Origin: Oxalobacteraceae bacterium | GTDB taxonomy: Bacteria; Pseudomonadota; Gammaproteobacteria; Burkholderiales; Burkholderiaceae_D | Reading direction: 5' to 3' | Assembly (NCBI GenBank): GCA_021298975.1 | Contig: JAJTGC010000007.1 | Coordinates: 1 to 64,000 of the forward strand | DNA: 64,000 bases | Shown: piece by piece, positions 1 to 10,286 of the stretch | Position numbering within the stretch: the first letter of the stretch is position 1 | Layout of the letters: every line of letters begins with the position of its first letter | Program-made: the position numbers and the translations under genes | Notes under the pieces: generated by a model | The model's database searches: none | What the model was told of the DNA's origin: nothing | What the model saw: the letters and a program-made list of their open reading frames with translations, nothing else

Positions 1-512
1 TTCGGTGCACGCATCTTCAGGCCCTTGAAATCTTCCAGCACTTTCACAGATTTTTTGGTGGTGTGAATCAATGAACCGTCATGCACATGAAACAACAGCG
101 GCTTGACGCCTTTGAATTCAGCCGCGGCATTTTTCGTTGCGTAATGCCAGAGCCCGCGGCTGGCACGTTCAGAATCGAGCACCATAAAAGGCAATTCAAA
201 AGCCTCTACCACCGGAAAGCGTCCGGCTTGATAGCTGGGCACGGTCCAGACGATATCCACCACACCATCCTTGGCCTGATCAAACAACTGCTGGGGGGTG
301 CCGCTCAATTGCATTTGCGGGTAAATCTGGCACTTGAGCTTTTGGCCTGATTCTTTGGCAATCTTGTCGCACCAGGGCACGATGAAATTGCGATGCGCGC
401 TGGAGACTGCAGGCAAGAAATGATGCACCTTCAAGGTCATGGTTTGGGCAGTCGCCACACCGACTGACAACAGCAGCCCCGTCAACATCACACGGTGAAA
501 AAAATTCTTCAT
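1..512 (-). CDS. TRAP transporter solute-binding protein, DctP family (partial, runs off the window edge)
   Basis: Minus-strand translation starts MKNFFHRVMLTGLLLSVGVATAQTMTLKVHHFLPAVSSAHRNFIVPWCDKIAKESGQKL; signal peptide and DctP-like sequence; followed by TRAP permease genes. Confidence 0.85.
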   Translation of the reverse strand, partial: MKNFFHRVMLTGLLLSVGVATAQTMTLKVHHFLPAVSSAHRNFIVPWCDKIAKESGQKLKCQIYPQMQLSGTPQQLFDQAKDGVVDIVWTVPSYQAGRFPVVEAFELPFMVLDSERASRGLWHYATKNAAAEFKGVKPLLFHVHDGSLIHTTKKSVKVLEDFKGLKMRAP

Positions 513-545
513 CATTACCATCATCCTCTCAAATGTGGGCACCAT

Positions 546-1877
546 TCAGGTACCAAAGGTATGAACCAGATACAGCGAAATCGCCGGGAAAAATACGAGC
601 AAAAGAATACGCACCAGATCCGAGGCCAGAAAAGGCAGCACGCCCTTGAACGTTTCCATCACCGGCACATCTTTGGCCAGCCGGTTGATGATGTAGATAT
701 TCATGCCGACCGGCGGATGAACCAGACCGATCTCGACGACCATCAGCGCGAGTATACCGAACCACAAAGACTTGTCAGGTCCAGTCATGCCCCAGAAATC
801 AAGACCCATGACGATAGGGTAAAAAATCGGGATCGTCAGCAAAATCATGGCCAGCGAATCCATCACGCAACCAAGAAAAATATAAATCAGCAAAATCGCA
901 AAAATCACCGATAAAGGCGGCAAACCGCTGCCTTGCACCCAGGCAGCCAATTCGGCAGGCATTTGCGTGAGCGCCAATCCTGCGTTGAGCAAATCAGCCC
1001 CCAGCAGCACCAGAAAAATCATCGCGGTCGCCTGCGCTGTTCCAACCAGACTTTTGATCAGACCTTCGGTGCGCATACCGCCCGTGACAACCGCCAGAAT
1101 GCCGCAGGCGGCTGCGCCTATCGATGCCGCTTCAGTAGGATTTGCCCAGCCGCCGTAAATACCGACAATCACCACAATGAAGACCAGCAGGATAGGCAAA
1201 ACGCCCAAAAGAGAGCGCAGCGCCGTCGCCAGCGGCACCCGCTCGCCTGCGGGACCGGCTTCCGGATTAATCGTCACCACGATCCGAATCACGATCATGT
1301 AACCAATCACGGCAATAAGGCCGGGAATAATCGCCGCCATGAAAAGCTTGCCTATGGATTCTTGCGTGAGAACTGCGTAAATCACCAACGGTACCGAGGG
1401 CGGAATCATGATGCCCAGCGTACCGCCCGCCGCCAATGCACCAGTGGCCAGCGCACCCGAGTACTTGTAGCGCCGCAGTTCGGGCAGCGCGACCTGCCCC
1501 ATGGTCGCTGCGGTTGCCAGCGACGAGCCACAAATCGCACCAAACGATGCGCAAGCACCGATGGCCGCCATGGCCACACCACCGCGCATATGCCCGACAA
1601 AATTATTCACGCATCGGAAAAGTGCGCGCGACAAACCCCCATTGGTCGCAAACTGACCCATCAGCATAAAGACCGGAATGACCGCCAGGTCGTAATTGGA
1701 GAAGCGTGCGTAAGCGAGGTTCTTGAGCGTGTTGAGCAAAGGCAGCCAGGTGTAATCAAACATGATCACAAACCCTGCTGCGCCAATAACAAACATCGCA
1801 ATGCCGATATGCAGTCGCAGCACGAGCAAAATCATCAGTGCACCGAACATGATCAAGCCAATGCTCATCCCGTTCAT
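546..1877 (-). CDS. TRAP transporter large permease, DctM family
   Basis: 443 aa, multi-TM, 'GGTLGIMIPPSVPLVIYAVLTQESIGKLFMAAIIPG' typical of DctM. Confidence 0.93.
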   Translation of the reverse strand: MNGMSIGLIMFGALMILLVLRLHIGIAMFVIGAAGFVIMFDYTWLPLLNTLKNLAYARFSNYDLAVIPVFMLMGQFATNGGLSRALFRCVNNFVGHMRGGVAMAAIGACASFGAICGSSLATAATMGQVALPELRRYKYSGALATGALAAGGTLGIMIPPSVPLVIYAVLTQESIGKLFMAAIIPGLIAVIGYMIVIRIVVTINPEAGPAGERVPLATALRSLLGVLPILLVFIVVIVGIYGGWANPTEAASIGAAACGILAVVTGGMRTEGLIKSLVGTAQATAMIFLVLLGADLLNAGLALTQMPAELAAWVQGSGLPPLSVIFAILLIYIFLGCVMDSLAMILLTIPIFYPIVMGLDFWGMTGPDKSLWFGILALMVVEIGLVHPPVGMNIYIINRLAKDVPVMETFKGVLPFLASDLVRILLLVFFPAISLYLVHTFGT

Positions 1878-2422
1878 GCCGCATCCTCCACGGCAGTACC
1901 AGACAAACTGTGCATCGTGTTGTAGAGACCCGCGATGGCGAGCAAAAGGAAACTGGGAACCAGTCCTGCCACCACTGCCCAGACGGGCCAGCCCAGAATC
2001 ACCGAGGTCTCGCCTGCTTCATTGAGCGACAGCGCTGCCAAACCCGTGCGCCAGGCAATCACCAACGCCACAACTGCCAGAATCAGATGTGACATCGCAT
2101 CGAGCCCGTGCCGAATTTTCGGTGAAAGCTTTGCGGTAAAAAAATCGACACGCAAATGCTGTCGCTCCATTTCACAGAAGGCCAGCATCGCGGCAGAAGC
2201 GACGGCGGTCCCCATTTGCATGATCTCGATATCACCGGGTACCGGTGTCGCTGCAATTTTGCGACCGATAATGGACACCAGTGACATGGCCACCAGCGCG
2301 ATGAAACCCATGCCACCCGCAATGGCAAACCAGCGCGTGAATGCGTGCAGCCGCTGACCCCAGAGTCCGAGCGACTGCACGTAGGGCACACCTGCGTCAT
2401 CCAGTACGCCAGGCTCCTGCAT
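1874..2422 (-). CDS. TRAP transporter small permease, DctQ family
   Basis: 182 aa, four TM segments; stop overlaps the start of the DctM gene. Confidence 0.88.
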   Translation of the reverse strand: MQEPGVLDDAGVPYVQSLGLWGQRLHAFTRWFAIAGGMGFIALVAMSLVSIIGRKIAATPVPGDIEIMQMGTAVASAAMLAFCEMERQHLRVDFFTAKLSPKIRHGLDAMSHLILAVVALVIAWRTGLAALSLNEAGETSVILGWPVWAVVAGLVPSFLLLAIAGLYNTMHSLSGTAVEDAA

Positions 2423-2525
2423 AGTGACTCCCTTGGCGCGGGCTTTACCCGTCTCTGTTCAATTGAAGTGCGCCATCATAACCGCGATGACTATCATTGG
2501 GTATGCAAACGCATGTCAGGATCGC

Positions 2526-3812
2526 TCAGCATCGGTTGGGCAAGACCGGCAACACGCGCGCGGCTACCTCGCCAAAACCAATCCGATACCCCGCCCCCTG
2601 ACACCATCCGCGCAGCGTCACGCGATCACCGTCTTCCAGAAAACTGCGCTGTGTGATGCCGTCGACGAGTGTGAGCGGTCTCTGACCATTCCAGCTCAGC
2701 TCGAGCATACTGCCGCAAGAATCCGGCGTGGCGCCGCTGATGGTACCCGAGGCCATCAGATCGCCGACACTCACGTTACAACCAGAGACGGTGTGATGGG
2801 CGAGTTGTTGCGCCATGCTCCAATACATCGCGCGATAATTGGTTCTGCAAATCGTGGTCGGTTTTTCAGCGTTCTCAGGTTGCAGGTCGACCGACAGTGC
2901 GATGTCAAAACTATGCGCGCCGCTTTGACGCAAATAAGGTAAAGGCTCGGGCGCCTGCACCGGACCCGGCACACGAAAAGGCTCAAGTGCCTCCATGGTC
3001 ACAATCCATGGTGAGATAGAGGTCGCAAACGTTTTTGCATTGAATGGTCCCAGCGGTACATATTCCCATTGCTGTATGTCGCGCGCGCTCCAGTCGTTGA
3101 GCAACACCATGCCGAACATCAGTGGCTCTGCCTCACTCACCGTCACTGCCGCGCCGAGTGCCGTATCGCCACCGATAATAAATGCCGTCTCCAGCTCGAA
3201 GTCCAATTTGGCGCAGGCAGCAAACAGAGGCTGCTCGGCCGATGGCGGCTTGACCTGACCCATGGGACGACGCACATCGACCCCACTGACAATCACGGAA
3301 CTCGCGCGCCCGTTGTAACCGACCGGCAGATGCAACCAGTTCGGCAGCAAGGCATTCGCGGGATCACGAAACATGCTGCCGACATTGGTCGCGTGCTCTT
3401 TGGACGAATAAAAATCCGTATAACCACCTACCTTGATCGGCAGATGCATTTGCACCTCCGACCGCGACACCAACGCCAGCGAACGCAGCACCGCATCATC
3501 GCGCAAGACAGGATTGTCATGACGAAGCAGCAGGCTGATCGCTTCACGTGTTTCTCGCCACATCTGCCTGCCAAGCCCGATAAACGCATTCAGCGTGGCA
3601 TCACCAAACACGTCATGCGCTGCCGGCTTGAGCAGTCCTTTCGATTCCAATACCGACAAATCCAGTACCCAGTCACCCACCGCAACACCCGCGCGCGCCT
3701 GCGGTTGGGCAGCGGTACTGAAAATCCCAAAAGGCAGATTCTGAATTGGAAAGTCGCTCTGCTCAGCGACATCAATAAAAGATTTCAATGCAGGGTCGTT
3801 CGGATGCATGCG
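2526..3812 (-). CDS. fahA: Fumarylacetoacetase
   Basis: Product from Met at 3812 (MHPNDPALKSFIDVAEQSDFPIQNLPFGIF...), 'FNAKTFATSISPWIVTMEAL', 'GDLMASGTISG'; longer ORF to 4025 overlaps hmgA and is trimmed. Confidence 0.93.
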   Translation of the reverse strand, partial: RMHPNDPALKSFIDVAEQSDFPIQNLPFGIFSTAAQPQARAGVAVGDWVLDLSVLESKGLLKPAAHDVFGDATLNAFIGLGRQMWRETREAISLLLRHDNPVLRDDAVLRSLALVSRSEVQMHLPIKVGGYTDFYSSKEHATNVGSMFRDPANALLPNWLHLPVGYNGRASSVIVSGVDVRRPMGQVKPPSAEQPLFAACAKLDFELETAFIIGGDTALGAAVTVSEAEPLMFGMVLLNDWSARDIQQWEYVPLGPFNAKTFATSISPWIVTMEALEPFRVPGPVQAPEPLPYLRQSGAHSFDIALSVDLQPENAEKPTTICRTNYRAMYWSMAQQLAHHTVSGCNVSVGDLMASGTISGATPDSCGSMLELSWNGQRPLTLVDGITQRSFLEDGDRVTLRGWCQGAGYRIGFGEVAARVLPVLPNRC

Positions 3813-3817
3813 CTTGC

Positions 3818-5104
3818 CTAGCCAGTAAAGTGTTTTTTGAGTCCATGCCAGCACTGCAGATAATCTTTTTGCAGCTGAGGGGATTCCATCGCAAACCGCG
3901 TGGGATGAATCAGCAGCCGCGTCTCGAACATGAAGGCCATGGTCTTGTCGAGCTTTTGTGGCTGCAGCACAGCATTGCTTGCTGCCTCGAAGGTTGTCGC
4001 ATCGGGACCATGACCGCTCATGCAATTGTGCAGACTGCCGCCACCAGGCAGAAACCCCTCAGCCTTGGCATCGTATTCGCCATACACAAGCCCCATGTAT
4101 TCACTCATCACATTGCGATGAAACCAGGGCGGACGGAAAGTGTGTTCGGCCACCACCCAGCGCGGCGGAAAGATCACGAAATCCATATTCGCCGTGCCGG
4201 GAATACCCGATGGCGATGTCAGCACCGTAAAGATGGAAGGATCGGCGTGATCAAAGCTGACCGAGTTCATCGCATTGAACGATGTCAGGTTGTATTTGTA
4301 GGGCGTGTAGTTGCCATGCCATGCAACGACATCCAGCGGTGAATGATCGATCGCCGCCGACCAGAGTTTGCCGGCAAATTTGGCCAGCAGCTCGAATTGT
4401 CCCTCATGGTCTTCAAAGGCAGCGACGGGCGCGAGGAAGTCGCGTGGATTGGCCAGGCCATTCGCACCAATCGGACCCAGATCCGGCAGACGCAACCGCT
4501 GGCCGTAGTTTTCGCAGACATAACCGCGTGCACTGTCCGCCTGCAAATCTACGGCAAAGCGCACACCACGAGGCACCACCGCGATCTCGCCGGGTGCGAT
4601 ATCGAGCACGCCGAACTCCGTGCGCAATGACAAGGCACCCTGCTGGGGCACGATCAACAGTTCACCATCGGCGTTGTAAAAAAAACGATCCTGCATCGAA
4701 CGATTCGCTGCATAGATATGAATAGCCACGCCCGTCTGACTATCCGCACTGCCATTGCCGGCAATGGTCATCAGTCCTTCGATAAAATCAGCAGGTGTCG
4801 TCGGGATGGGAAAAGGATTCCAGCGCAATTGATTGGGTGACGCAGCGATTTCCGTAAAAGGTCCGGATTGCAGCGTCGGATGAAACACTTTCGCAAACGG
4901 CTCATGCATGGCCGCAGGACGCATCCGATACAACCAGCTGCGCTGATTATCCGAACGTGGCGCGGTGAAGGCCGTACCCGACAACTGTTCTGCATAGAGA
5001 CCATGCGCTACTTTTTGGGGTGAATTCTGGCCGGCAGGCAGCACGCCAGGCATGGCCTCACTTGTAAATTCATTGCCGAAACCAGACTGATAGTTTCTAC
5101 TCAT
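3818..5104 (-). CDS. hmgA: Homogentisate 1,2-dioxygenase
   Basis: 428 aa, '[26 protein letters not shown]', '[28 protein letters not shown]'. Confidence 0.97.
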   Translation of the reverse strand: MSRNYQSGFGNEFTSEAMPGVLPAGQNSPQKVAHGLYAEQLSGTAFTAPRSDNQRSWLYRMRPAAMHEPFAKVFHPTLQSGPFTEIAASPNQLRWNPFPIPTTPADFIEGLMTIAGNGSADSQTGVAIHIYAANRSMQDRFFYNADGELLIVPQQGALSLRTEFGVLDIAPGEIAVVPRGVRFAVDLQADSARGYVCENYGQRLRLPDLGPIGANGLANPRDFLAPVAAFEDHEGQFELLAKFAGKLWSAAIDHSPLDVVAWHGNYTPYKYNLTSFNAMNSVSFDHADPSIFTVLTSPSGIPGTANMDFVIFPPRWVVAEHTFRPPWFHRNVMSEYMGLVYGEYDAKAEGFLPGGGSLHNCMSGHGPDATTFEAASNAVLQPQKLDKTMAFMFETRLLIHPTRFAMESPQLQKDYLQCWHGLKKHFTG

Positions 5105-5128
5105 GCGCTCTCCTGATCGAAATGGCGC

Positions 5129-5323
5129 TTAGGGTTCGGTGCGCGCATGCGTCATCGCTTCGCGCAATACCTGCATGTCGCCGATATGATTGGCAAGCAG
5201 CAGAATCAATCGCGCATTCACGGCCTGACTCTGCGCATCGTCGAGATCGCGGTGCATATCGATCAGCGCCTCATAGAAATCATCCGGATTAGCCATATTC
5301 GGCGCCGTAATCAATGTGCTCAA
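5129..5323 (-). CDS. DUF2783-like small protein
   Basis: LSTLITAPNMANPDDFYEALIDMHRDLDDAQSQAVNARLILLLANHIGD; probable TTG start overlapping the upstream hydroxylase stop. Confidence 0.7.
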   Translation of the reverse strand: MSTLITAPNMANPDDFYEALIDMHRDLDDAQSQAVNARLILLLANHIGDMQVLREAMTHARTEP

Positions 5324-7026
5324 GGCTGTGGCTCCTGACCGGTCGCACGACGCCATGCTGCCTTCACGCGAATCGGATCAAATTCGCGCCAGCGCGCAGC
5401 GACGTGCTGATCGGGTCGCAATAAGTACGTCGTGCCTGGACGCGCATCAAAACGCGAGGCCAGCAAGCCATCGACGTCCACGATCGCATTCGTATGCAGC
5501 GACGATGATGCACCTGCCGGCAGCACTTGTAATACCAGCGCCTCTGACACCTCCGCTGCAGGCTGATACCTATCTATAAACAGCAGCGTGGTGAAGCGGT
5601 CACCCACCTGCGGCAAAAACCAATGACGCTCGCCATTGGCCATGACCACCGGCGCATCCGCCAGCGGCGCACCGGGTCGCATACGTCCCGCAAAGCTGTC
5701 CGAATCCGGTGTATTCAACGGCGAATCCAGATAGGTCGACGGCGTCGACAGACGACCACTGTTGACCAGCTTTTGCGCAAACGCATGATGCTTTGACAGT
5801 GACAGCACGGCATCACGAAACACACGGCTGATGGCACTTTTCGGTGTGATGAAATCAGTGGCGCGCGTGGAGTTCAGAATATTTTCATCGGCAGCATATT
5901 CGCGCTCGACACCATACGTGTCCAGCAACGATGCGGGCGCTTCGCCTCGCAGCACCAGCCCCAGCTTCCAGCCCAGATTGTCGGCGTCCTGCACGCCACT
6001 GTTGGCACCGCGTGCGCCGAAGGGTGATACGCCGTGCGCGGCGTCACCGGCAAAGATAACGCGACCGTGACAAAATTTGTCCATGCGCATGCAAGCGAAG
6101 GTGTACACGCTCACCCAGTCCAGATCGAATTCCACATCGTTTCCCAGCAGCGCACGGACGCGAGGAATGACACGCTCCGGTGTTTTTTCCAGTTCAGGAT
6201 CCGCATCCCAGCCCAGCTGAAAATCGATGCGCCAGACATCATCCGCTTCGCGGTGCAAGAGTACTGACTGATTCGGATGAAACGGCGGATCAAACCAGAA
6301 CCAGCGCTCGGCCGGAAAGGGTGCTTTCATTTTTACATCGGCAATCAGAAAACGATCCTGAAAGATACGACCCTTGCTCTCCAGATTCAGCATGCCCCGC
6401 ACCGGACTGCGCGCGCCATCCGCAGCGATCACATAATCAGCACTCAGGGTGTAGCTGCCCTCTGGCGTGGTAACAGTCACAGTGGCTTTGTTGTCGCCAT
6501 TCTCCAGTTGCGTGACTTTGCTTTTCCAGCGGATATCGAGATTCGGATATTGACTTGCGCATTCGTGCAGATAACCCTCGAGGTAATACTGCTGCAGGTT
6601 GACGAATGCCGGCCGGTGATGTCCTGCCTCCGGCAAGAGATTGAATTGATAGACGGGTTCATCTTTGAAAAACACCTTGCCCACATTCCAGGACACACCC
6701 TTGTCCACTACCCTGTCGCCGCAACCCAGCCTGTCCAGCACTTCCAGCGTGCGTTTGGCATAACACAGCGCACGCGACCCCCCAGACAGACAATCATCAT
6801 CATCCAGCAAAACGACTTGCAAACCCTGACGCGCCAGATCAATCGCGGTCACCAGACCCACCGGTCCGGCACCGACTACCAGTACCGGGTAGTGTGCAGA
6901 GGGCGATTGTCCGAAATCCGGCGGACGCTGGTAGGAAAACCGAAGCGTCTGGTAATCCGTTGGCAGGCAGCTTGCGGGATTGTGGATATGTGGCGTGCGA
7001 CGCTGGTTCGCATTGCTGTCAATGGC
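5320..7026 (-). CDS. FAD-dependent aromatic hydroxylase (3-(3-hydroxyphenyl)propionate hydroxylase-like, PHBH fold)
   Basis: 'PVLVVGAGPVGLVTAIDLARQGLQVVLLDDD' Rossmann motif, 'VIFAGDAAHGVSPFGARGANSGVQDADNLGWKL'. Confidence 0.9.
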   Translation of the reverse strand, partial: AIDSNANQRRTPHIHNPASCLPTDYQTLRFSYQRPPDFGQSPSAHYPVLVVGAGPVGLVTAIDLARQGLQVVLLDDDDCLSGGSRALCYAKRTLEVLDRLGCGDRVVDKGVSWNVGKVFFKDEPVYQFNLLPEAGHHRPAFVNLQQYYLEGYLHECASQYPNLDIRWKSKVTQLENGDNKATVTVTTPEGSYTLSADYVIAADGARSPVRGMLNLESKGRIFQDRFLIADVKMKAPFPAERWFWFDPPFHPNQSVLLHREADDVWRIDFQLGWDADPELEKTPERVIPRVRALLGNDVEFDLDWVSVYTFACMRMDKFCHGRVIFAGDAAHGVSPFGARGANSGVQDADNLGWKLGLVLRGEAPASLLDTYGVEREYAADENILNSTRATDFITPKSAISRVFRDAVLSLSKHHAFAQKLVNSGRLSTPSTYLDSPLNTPDSDSFAGRMRPGAPLADAPVVMANGERHWFLPQVGDRFTTLLFIDRYQPAAEVSEALVLQVLPAGASSSLHTNAIVDVDGLLASRFDARPGTTYLLRPDQHVAARWREFDPIRVKAAWRRATGQEPQP

Positions 7027-7034
7027 CATGGTCA

Positions 7035-7997
7035 TCAGGATTGCAGCGCATCCCACATCGCCTTGTCCCGCTCTGCGGTCCAGATGCGCGGATGCTTGAT
7101 GCCGCTAGCCTCATCAACGGCGCGTGTGACATCAAAGGGCAGGCAATGCTCGTAAATGAAGACATGACCAAATTTACTGTCCATGTGGGAGCGCACATGA
7201 GCCATCGCTGCCTTGAGGTCATGACCGGCCTGCACTGCCTCCTTTGCGCCACGCAGGAGCGTTGTCACGAAATCTTTCGTGTAGTCGAGACCTTCATTGA
7301 CTCTGGCAGCGGTCGTCAGTGCCGGGCCGCGACCGGGGACCAGTTTTTCTGCACCCATGCGGCGCAGGATCTCGAGGGTCTCTGGCCACTCTTCGAGTTG
7401 CGCATCACCGGTGTAAGCGGCCGCATCAAACTCCACCAGATCGCCTGAAAACAGGACTTTTTGCGAGGGTATCCAGACGATGGTGTCGCCCTTGGTATGC
7501 CCCATCCCGACATGCATGATCTTGACTTCGAGCTTGCCCATGAAGACCGTCAGTTCGCGCTCGAACACCAGCGTCGGCCAGGTCAGGCCTGGTACCGATT
7601 CCACGCCCGCGAACAGACGCGGAAAACGTTCGATCTCGGATTTCATATCCTGCTCGCCGCGCTCGACAATCAGCTCGTAGGTGCCGCGCGATGCGATTAC
7701 CTGCTGCGCGCCCTCTTTGAAATAGGCCGATGCACCCAGCACGCGCACTGCGTGGTAGTGCGTGAGGGTGACGTATTTGATCGGCAGGTCGGTGATGTCG
7801 CGGATGTGTTTGATCAGCGCTTGCGCCATCACCGGCGTGGCCGTGGTGTCGATCACCATCACGGCGTCGTCACCGATGATCACACCAGAGTTTGGATCAC
7901 CCTCGGCGGTATAGGCATACGCATTGTCCGAGAGCTTGATGAAACTGGTTTTTTTTTCCTGCAGATCAGCCTGCGACGCAAAAGGTTTGGCACTCAT
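7035..7997 (-). CDS. MBL-fold protein with degenerate metal motif (HYHAVR)
   Basis: 320 aa; MBL-like 'LTHYHAVRVLGASAY', 'GMGHTKGDTIVWIPSQKVLFSGDLVE'; operonic with the catabolic genes. Confidence 0.85.
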   Translation of the reverse strand: MSAKPFASQADLQEKKTSFIKLSDNAYAYTAEGDPNSGVIIGDDAVMVIDTTATPVMAQALIKHIRDITDLPIKYVTLTHYHAVRVLGASAYFKEGAQQVIASRGTYELIVERGEQDMKSEIERFPRLFAGVESVPGLTWPTLVFERELTVFMGKLEVKIMHVGMGHTKGDTIVWIPSQKVLFSGDLVEFDAAAYTGDAQLEEWPETLEILRRMGAEKLVPGRGPALTTAARVNEGLDYTKDFVTTLLRGAKEAVQAGHDLKAAMAHVRSHMDSKFGHVFIYEHCLPFDVTRAVDEASGIKHPRIWTAERDKAMWDALQS

Positions 7998-8164
7998 GAA
8001 GTCTCCGTGGGTTCGTTCAGGCGTAGGCGTGCGCCCGGTAAAAGCATGTCTTGTCTGGGAATACGAAGAAGGTTAGGATAGAATTTGTTCCTCGTCAACT
8101 AATTAGATATTAACGAATTGTTTTCATTCATATAATCAGTGCGACGACACCGATTACTGCAGAC

Positions 8165-8950
8165 ATGTCCATGGAAAAAAGCCGGCGCGGCATACAGTCG
8201 ATAGAAACAGGCGGTCGATTACTCACGACACTGGCCGAGCAAGGTGGCCCGATGAGTCTGGGTGATCTGGCGAGAAAAGCGGGTATGCCTGCTGCCAAGG
8301 CGCATCCCTATCTGGTGAGCTTCGCCAGCTTTGGCCTGATCGAGCAAAACCCGCTGACGGGGCGCTATGAATTGGGGCCGTTTGCGCTGCAGATGGGGCT
8401 GATCAGTCTGCAGCGGCTCGATCCGGTGCGTATTGCTATTCCGATGGTGACCTCACTGACCGCCGAGATTGACCAGACCGTCGGTCTCTCGGTACTCGGC
8501 AATCAGGGTCCGACCATCATCTATATCAGCGAATCGAGCTACCCCATCCATGTGAATATGCGGACTGGTACCGTGATGTCCATACAGTCGACGGCGACTG
8601 GTCGGGTATTTGCGGCCTATTTGCCGCCGAAACAGGTAGAACGGATGATCGATCAGGAAAACCGCAACGGTGTGGCTGCCGGGTTCGGTGCGCAAGGCAT
8701 GAAGCGCGCTGCGATGGAAGCGCTGCTGGCCGATGTACGCAAGCGTGGCATGGCGCGCGTGATGGGTGAGCCCATCCCCGGCATCAATGCCATTTGTGCG
8801 CCCGTGTTCGAACACACAGGGGCGCTTCGGCTGGGTATTACCGCGATAGGACCCGCAGGCAGCTTCGACGCGGGCTGGCAAGGTGAGATCGCACAGAAAG
8901 TACTCGCTTGCGCACAAGAGGTCTCCAGGCGACTCGGGTACGAGGTTTGA
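8165..8950 (+). CDS. IclR family transcriptional regulator
   Basis: N-terminal HTH 'GIQSIETGGRLLTTLAEQGGPMSLGDLARKAGMPAAKAHPYLVSFASFGLIEQ' plus IclR effector domain; divergent from the catabolic operon. Confidence 0.93.
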   Translation: MSMEKSRRGIQSIETGGRLLTTLAEQGGPMSLGDLARKAGMPAAKAHPYLVSFASFGLIEQNPLTGRYELGPFALQMGLISLQRLDPVRIAIPMVTSLTAEIDQTVGLSVLGNQGPTIIYISESSYPIHVNMRTGTVMSIQSTATGRVFAAYLPPKQVERMIDQENRNGVAAGFGAQGMKRAAMEALLADVRKRGMARVMGEPIPGINAICAPVFEHTGALRLGITAIGPAGSFDAGWQGEIAQKVLACAQEVSRRLGYEV

Positions 8951-9030
8951 GGATTGGCACGAGTCGCCTCAACGCCCATCGCCCGAATCCGGTAAGATTT
9001 CGATCTACCTTTCGCCGGAGACCCGTCTCG

Positions 9031-9492
9031 ATGAAATCCCGCTTGATCAGTCTTATCTTCGCAACTCTCGCTTTGCCAGCCAGTGCCACCGAGTGGGAGC
9101 TGATCTCGGAGACCCAAGAGCCCGGCAAAGTCATCAGCTGGTACGTCGATATGAGCAGCATCGTTCACGAAGATGACTACATGCGGGCGTTTCTCCGCAC
9201 CAGCTGGTCTACTCCCCAGTACGCGCCGGATGACACGGTGTATCAGTCATCCACCTACATTAATTATTTCGATTGCGACACGCGCAGTATCGCGTTTACG
9301 GCCAATGTCTACTATCGCTCCGAGGAGCCCGTCGGCAAGCCGGTACATGAAGAACCTGCAATAGCGTTGGAAAAGCTGCGTTTCCAGCAGGTCAAGCCAG
9401 GCTCCGCGGGCGATGCGCGCGTTGAGTTTGTCTGTAAATTCCGCTCGAAGAATTTCATGACGCAACGAAGCCGTGTCGATGATCACGGCTGA
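9031..9492 (+). CDS. Secreted protein, possibly surface-adhesin E-like
   Basis: Signal peptide MKSRLISLIFATLALPASA; 'WELISETQEPGKVISWYVDMSSI...'. Confidence 0.6.
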   Translation: MKSRLISLIFATLALPASATEWELISETQEPGKVISWYVDMSSIVHEDDYMRAFLRTSWSTPQYAPDDTVYQSSTYINYFDCDTRSIAFTANVYYRSEEPVGKPVHEEPAIALEKLRFQQVKPGSAGDARVEFVCKFRSKNFMTQRSRVDDHG

Positions 9493-9591
9493 TGGCGCAT
9501 CCCTGTCGACCTCGACGGGCCAAGGACTTGCCTGAGAAAGACCGCATGCAAGCTTTTCTCATGGCAGGAAACTGAGCGAGAAACGCTAACG

Positions 9592-9623
9592 AAAAAAAAC
9601 CGCAGCACAGGCTGCGGTTTTTT
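9592..9623. terminator. Bidirectional intrinsic terminator
   Basis: aaaaaaaaccgcagcacaggctgcggtttttt; CCGCAG/CTGCGG stem flanked by A and T runs; between convergent genes. Confidence 0.8.
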
Positions 9624-9639
9624 GACAGAGTATCCCCGT

Positions 9640-10194
9640 TCAGACCCGACGTTTGTACTCACCCGTCCGGGTATCGATTTCAATCTTGTCGCCTTGTCCG
9701 ACAAACAACGGCACTGAAACCTCGAAACCGGTGGCAGTCTTCGCGGGCTTGAGTACCTTGCCTGAGGTATCGCCTTTGACTGCCGGTTCGGTGTAGGTGA
9801 TCTCGCGCACTACCGTTGTCGGCAGCTCGACGGAGATGGCTTTTTCGTTATAAAAAACAACCTCGCAGGCCATGCCATCTTCCAGGTAGTGAATTGCGTC
9901 GCCGAGGTTTTCGGATTCGACTTCGTACTGGTTGTACTCGGCATCCATGAACACGTACAGCGGATCGGCAAAGTACGAATAGGTCGCATCCTTGCGATCC
10001 AGAAGCACGATTTCGAATTTATCGTCAGAGCGATAAACCGCTTCCTGACCAGCATCGGTCAGCAGGTTTTTCATTTTCATCTTGACCACGGAAGCATTGC
10101 GGCCCGACTTGGAGAATTCGGTTTTGACAATCACCATGGGCTCGCCTGAGACCATAACAACATTACCGATACGGATTTCTTGTGCGGTTTTCAT
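9640..10194 (-). CDS. efp: Elongation factor P
   Basis: 184 aa; [46 protein letters not shown]; Arg at position 32. Confidence 0.97.
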   Translation of the reverse strand: MKTAQEIRIGNVVMVSGEPMVIVKTEFSKSGRNASVVKMKMKNLLTDAGQEAVYRSDDKFEIVLLDRKDATYSYFADPLYVFMDAEYNQYEVESENLGDAIHYLEDGMACEVVFYNEKAISVELPTTVVREITYTEPAVKGDTSGKVLKPAKTATGFEVSVPLFVGQGDKIEIDTRTGEYKRRV

Positions 10195-10286
10195 AATAAG
10201 CAGGCTTTAAAGTTCGGAATACAGAGTGTGCTGGCAGAGAACAGGAGCTGTTGGAAGCCGAGCACAGAGACAGAAACCGGCGGATT

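Noticed and set aside
933-1925. 330-aa plus-strand ORF
   Set aside because: Antisense to the convincing dctM gene; low-complexity His/Arg/Gln-rich translation typical of a shadow ORF
3069-3821. 250-aa plus-strand ORF
   Set aside because: Antisense to fahA, Arg/His/Gln-rich shadow translation
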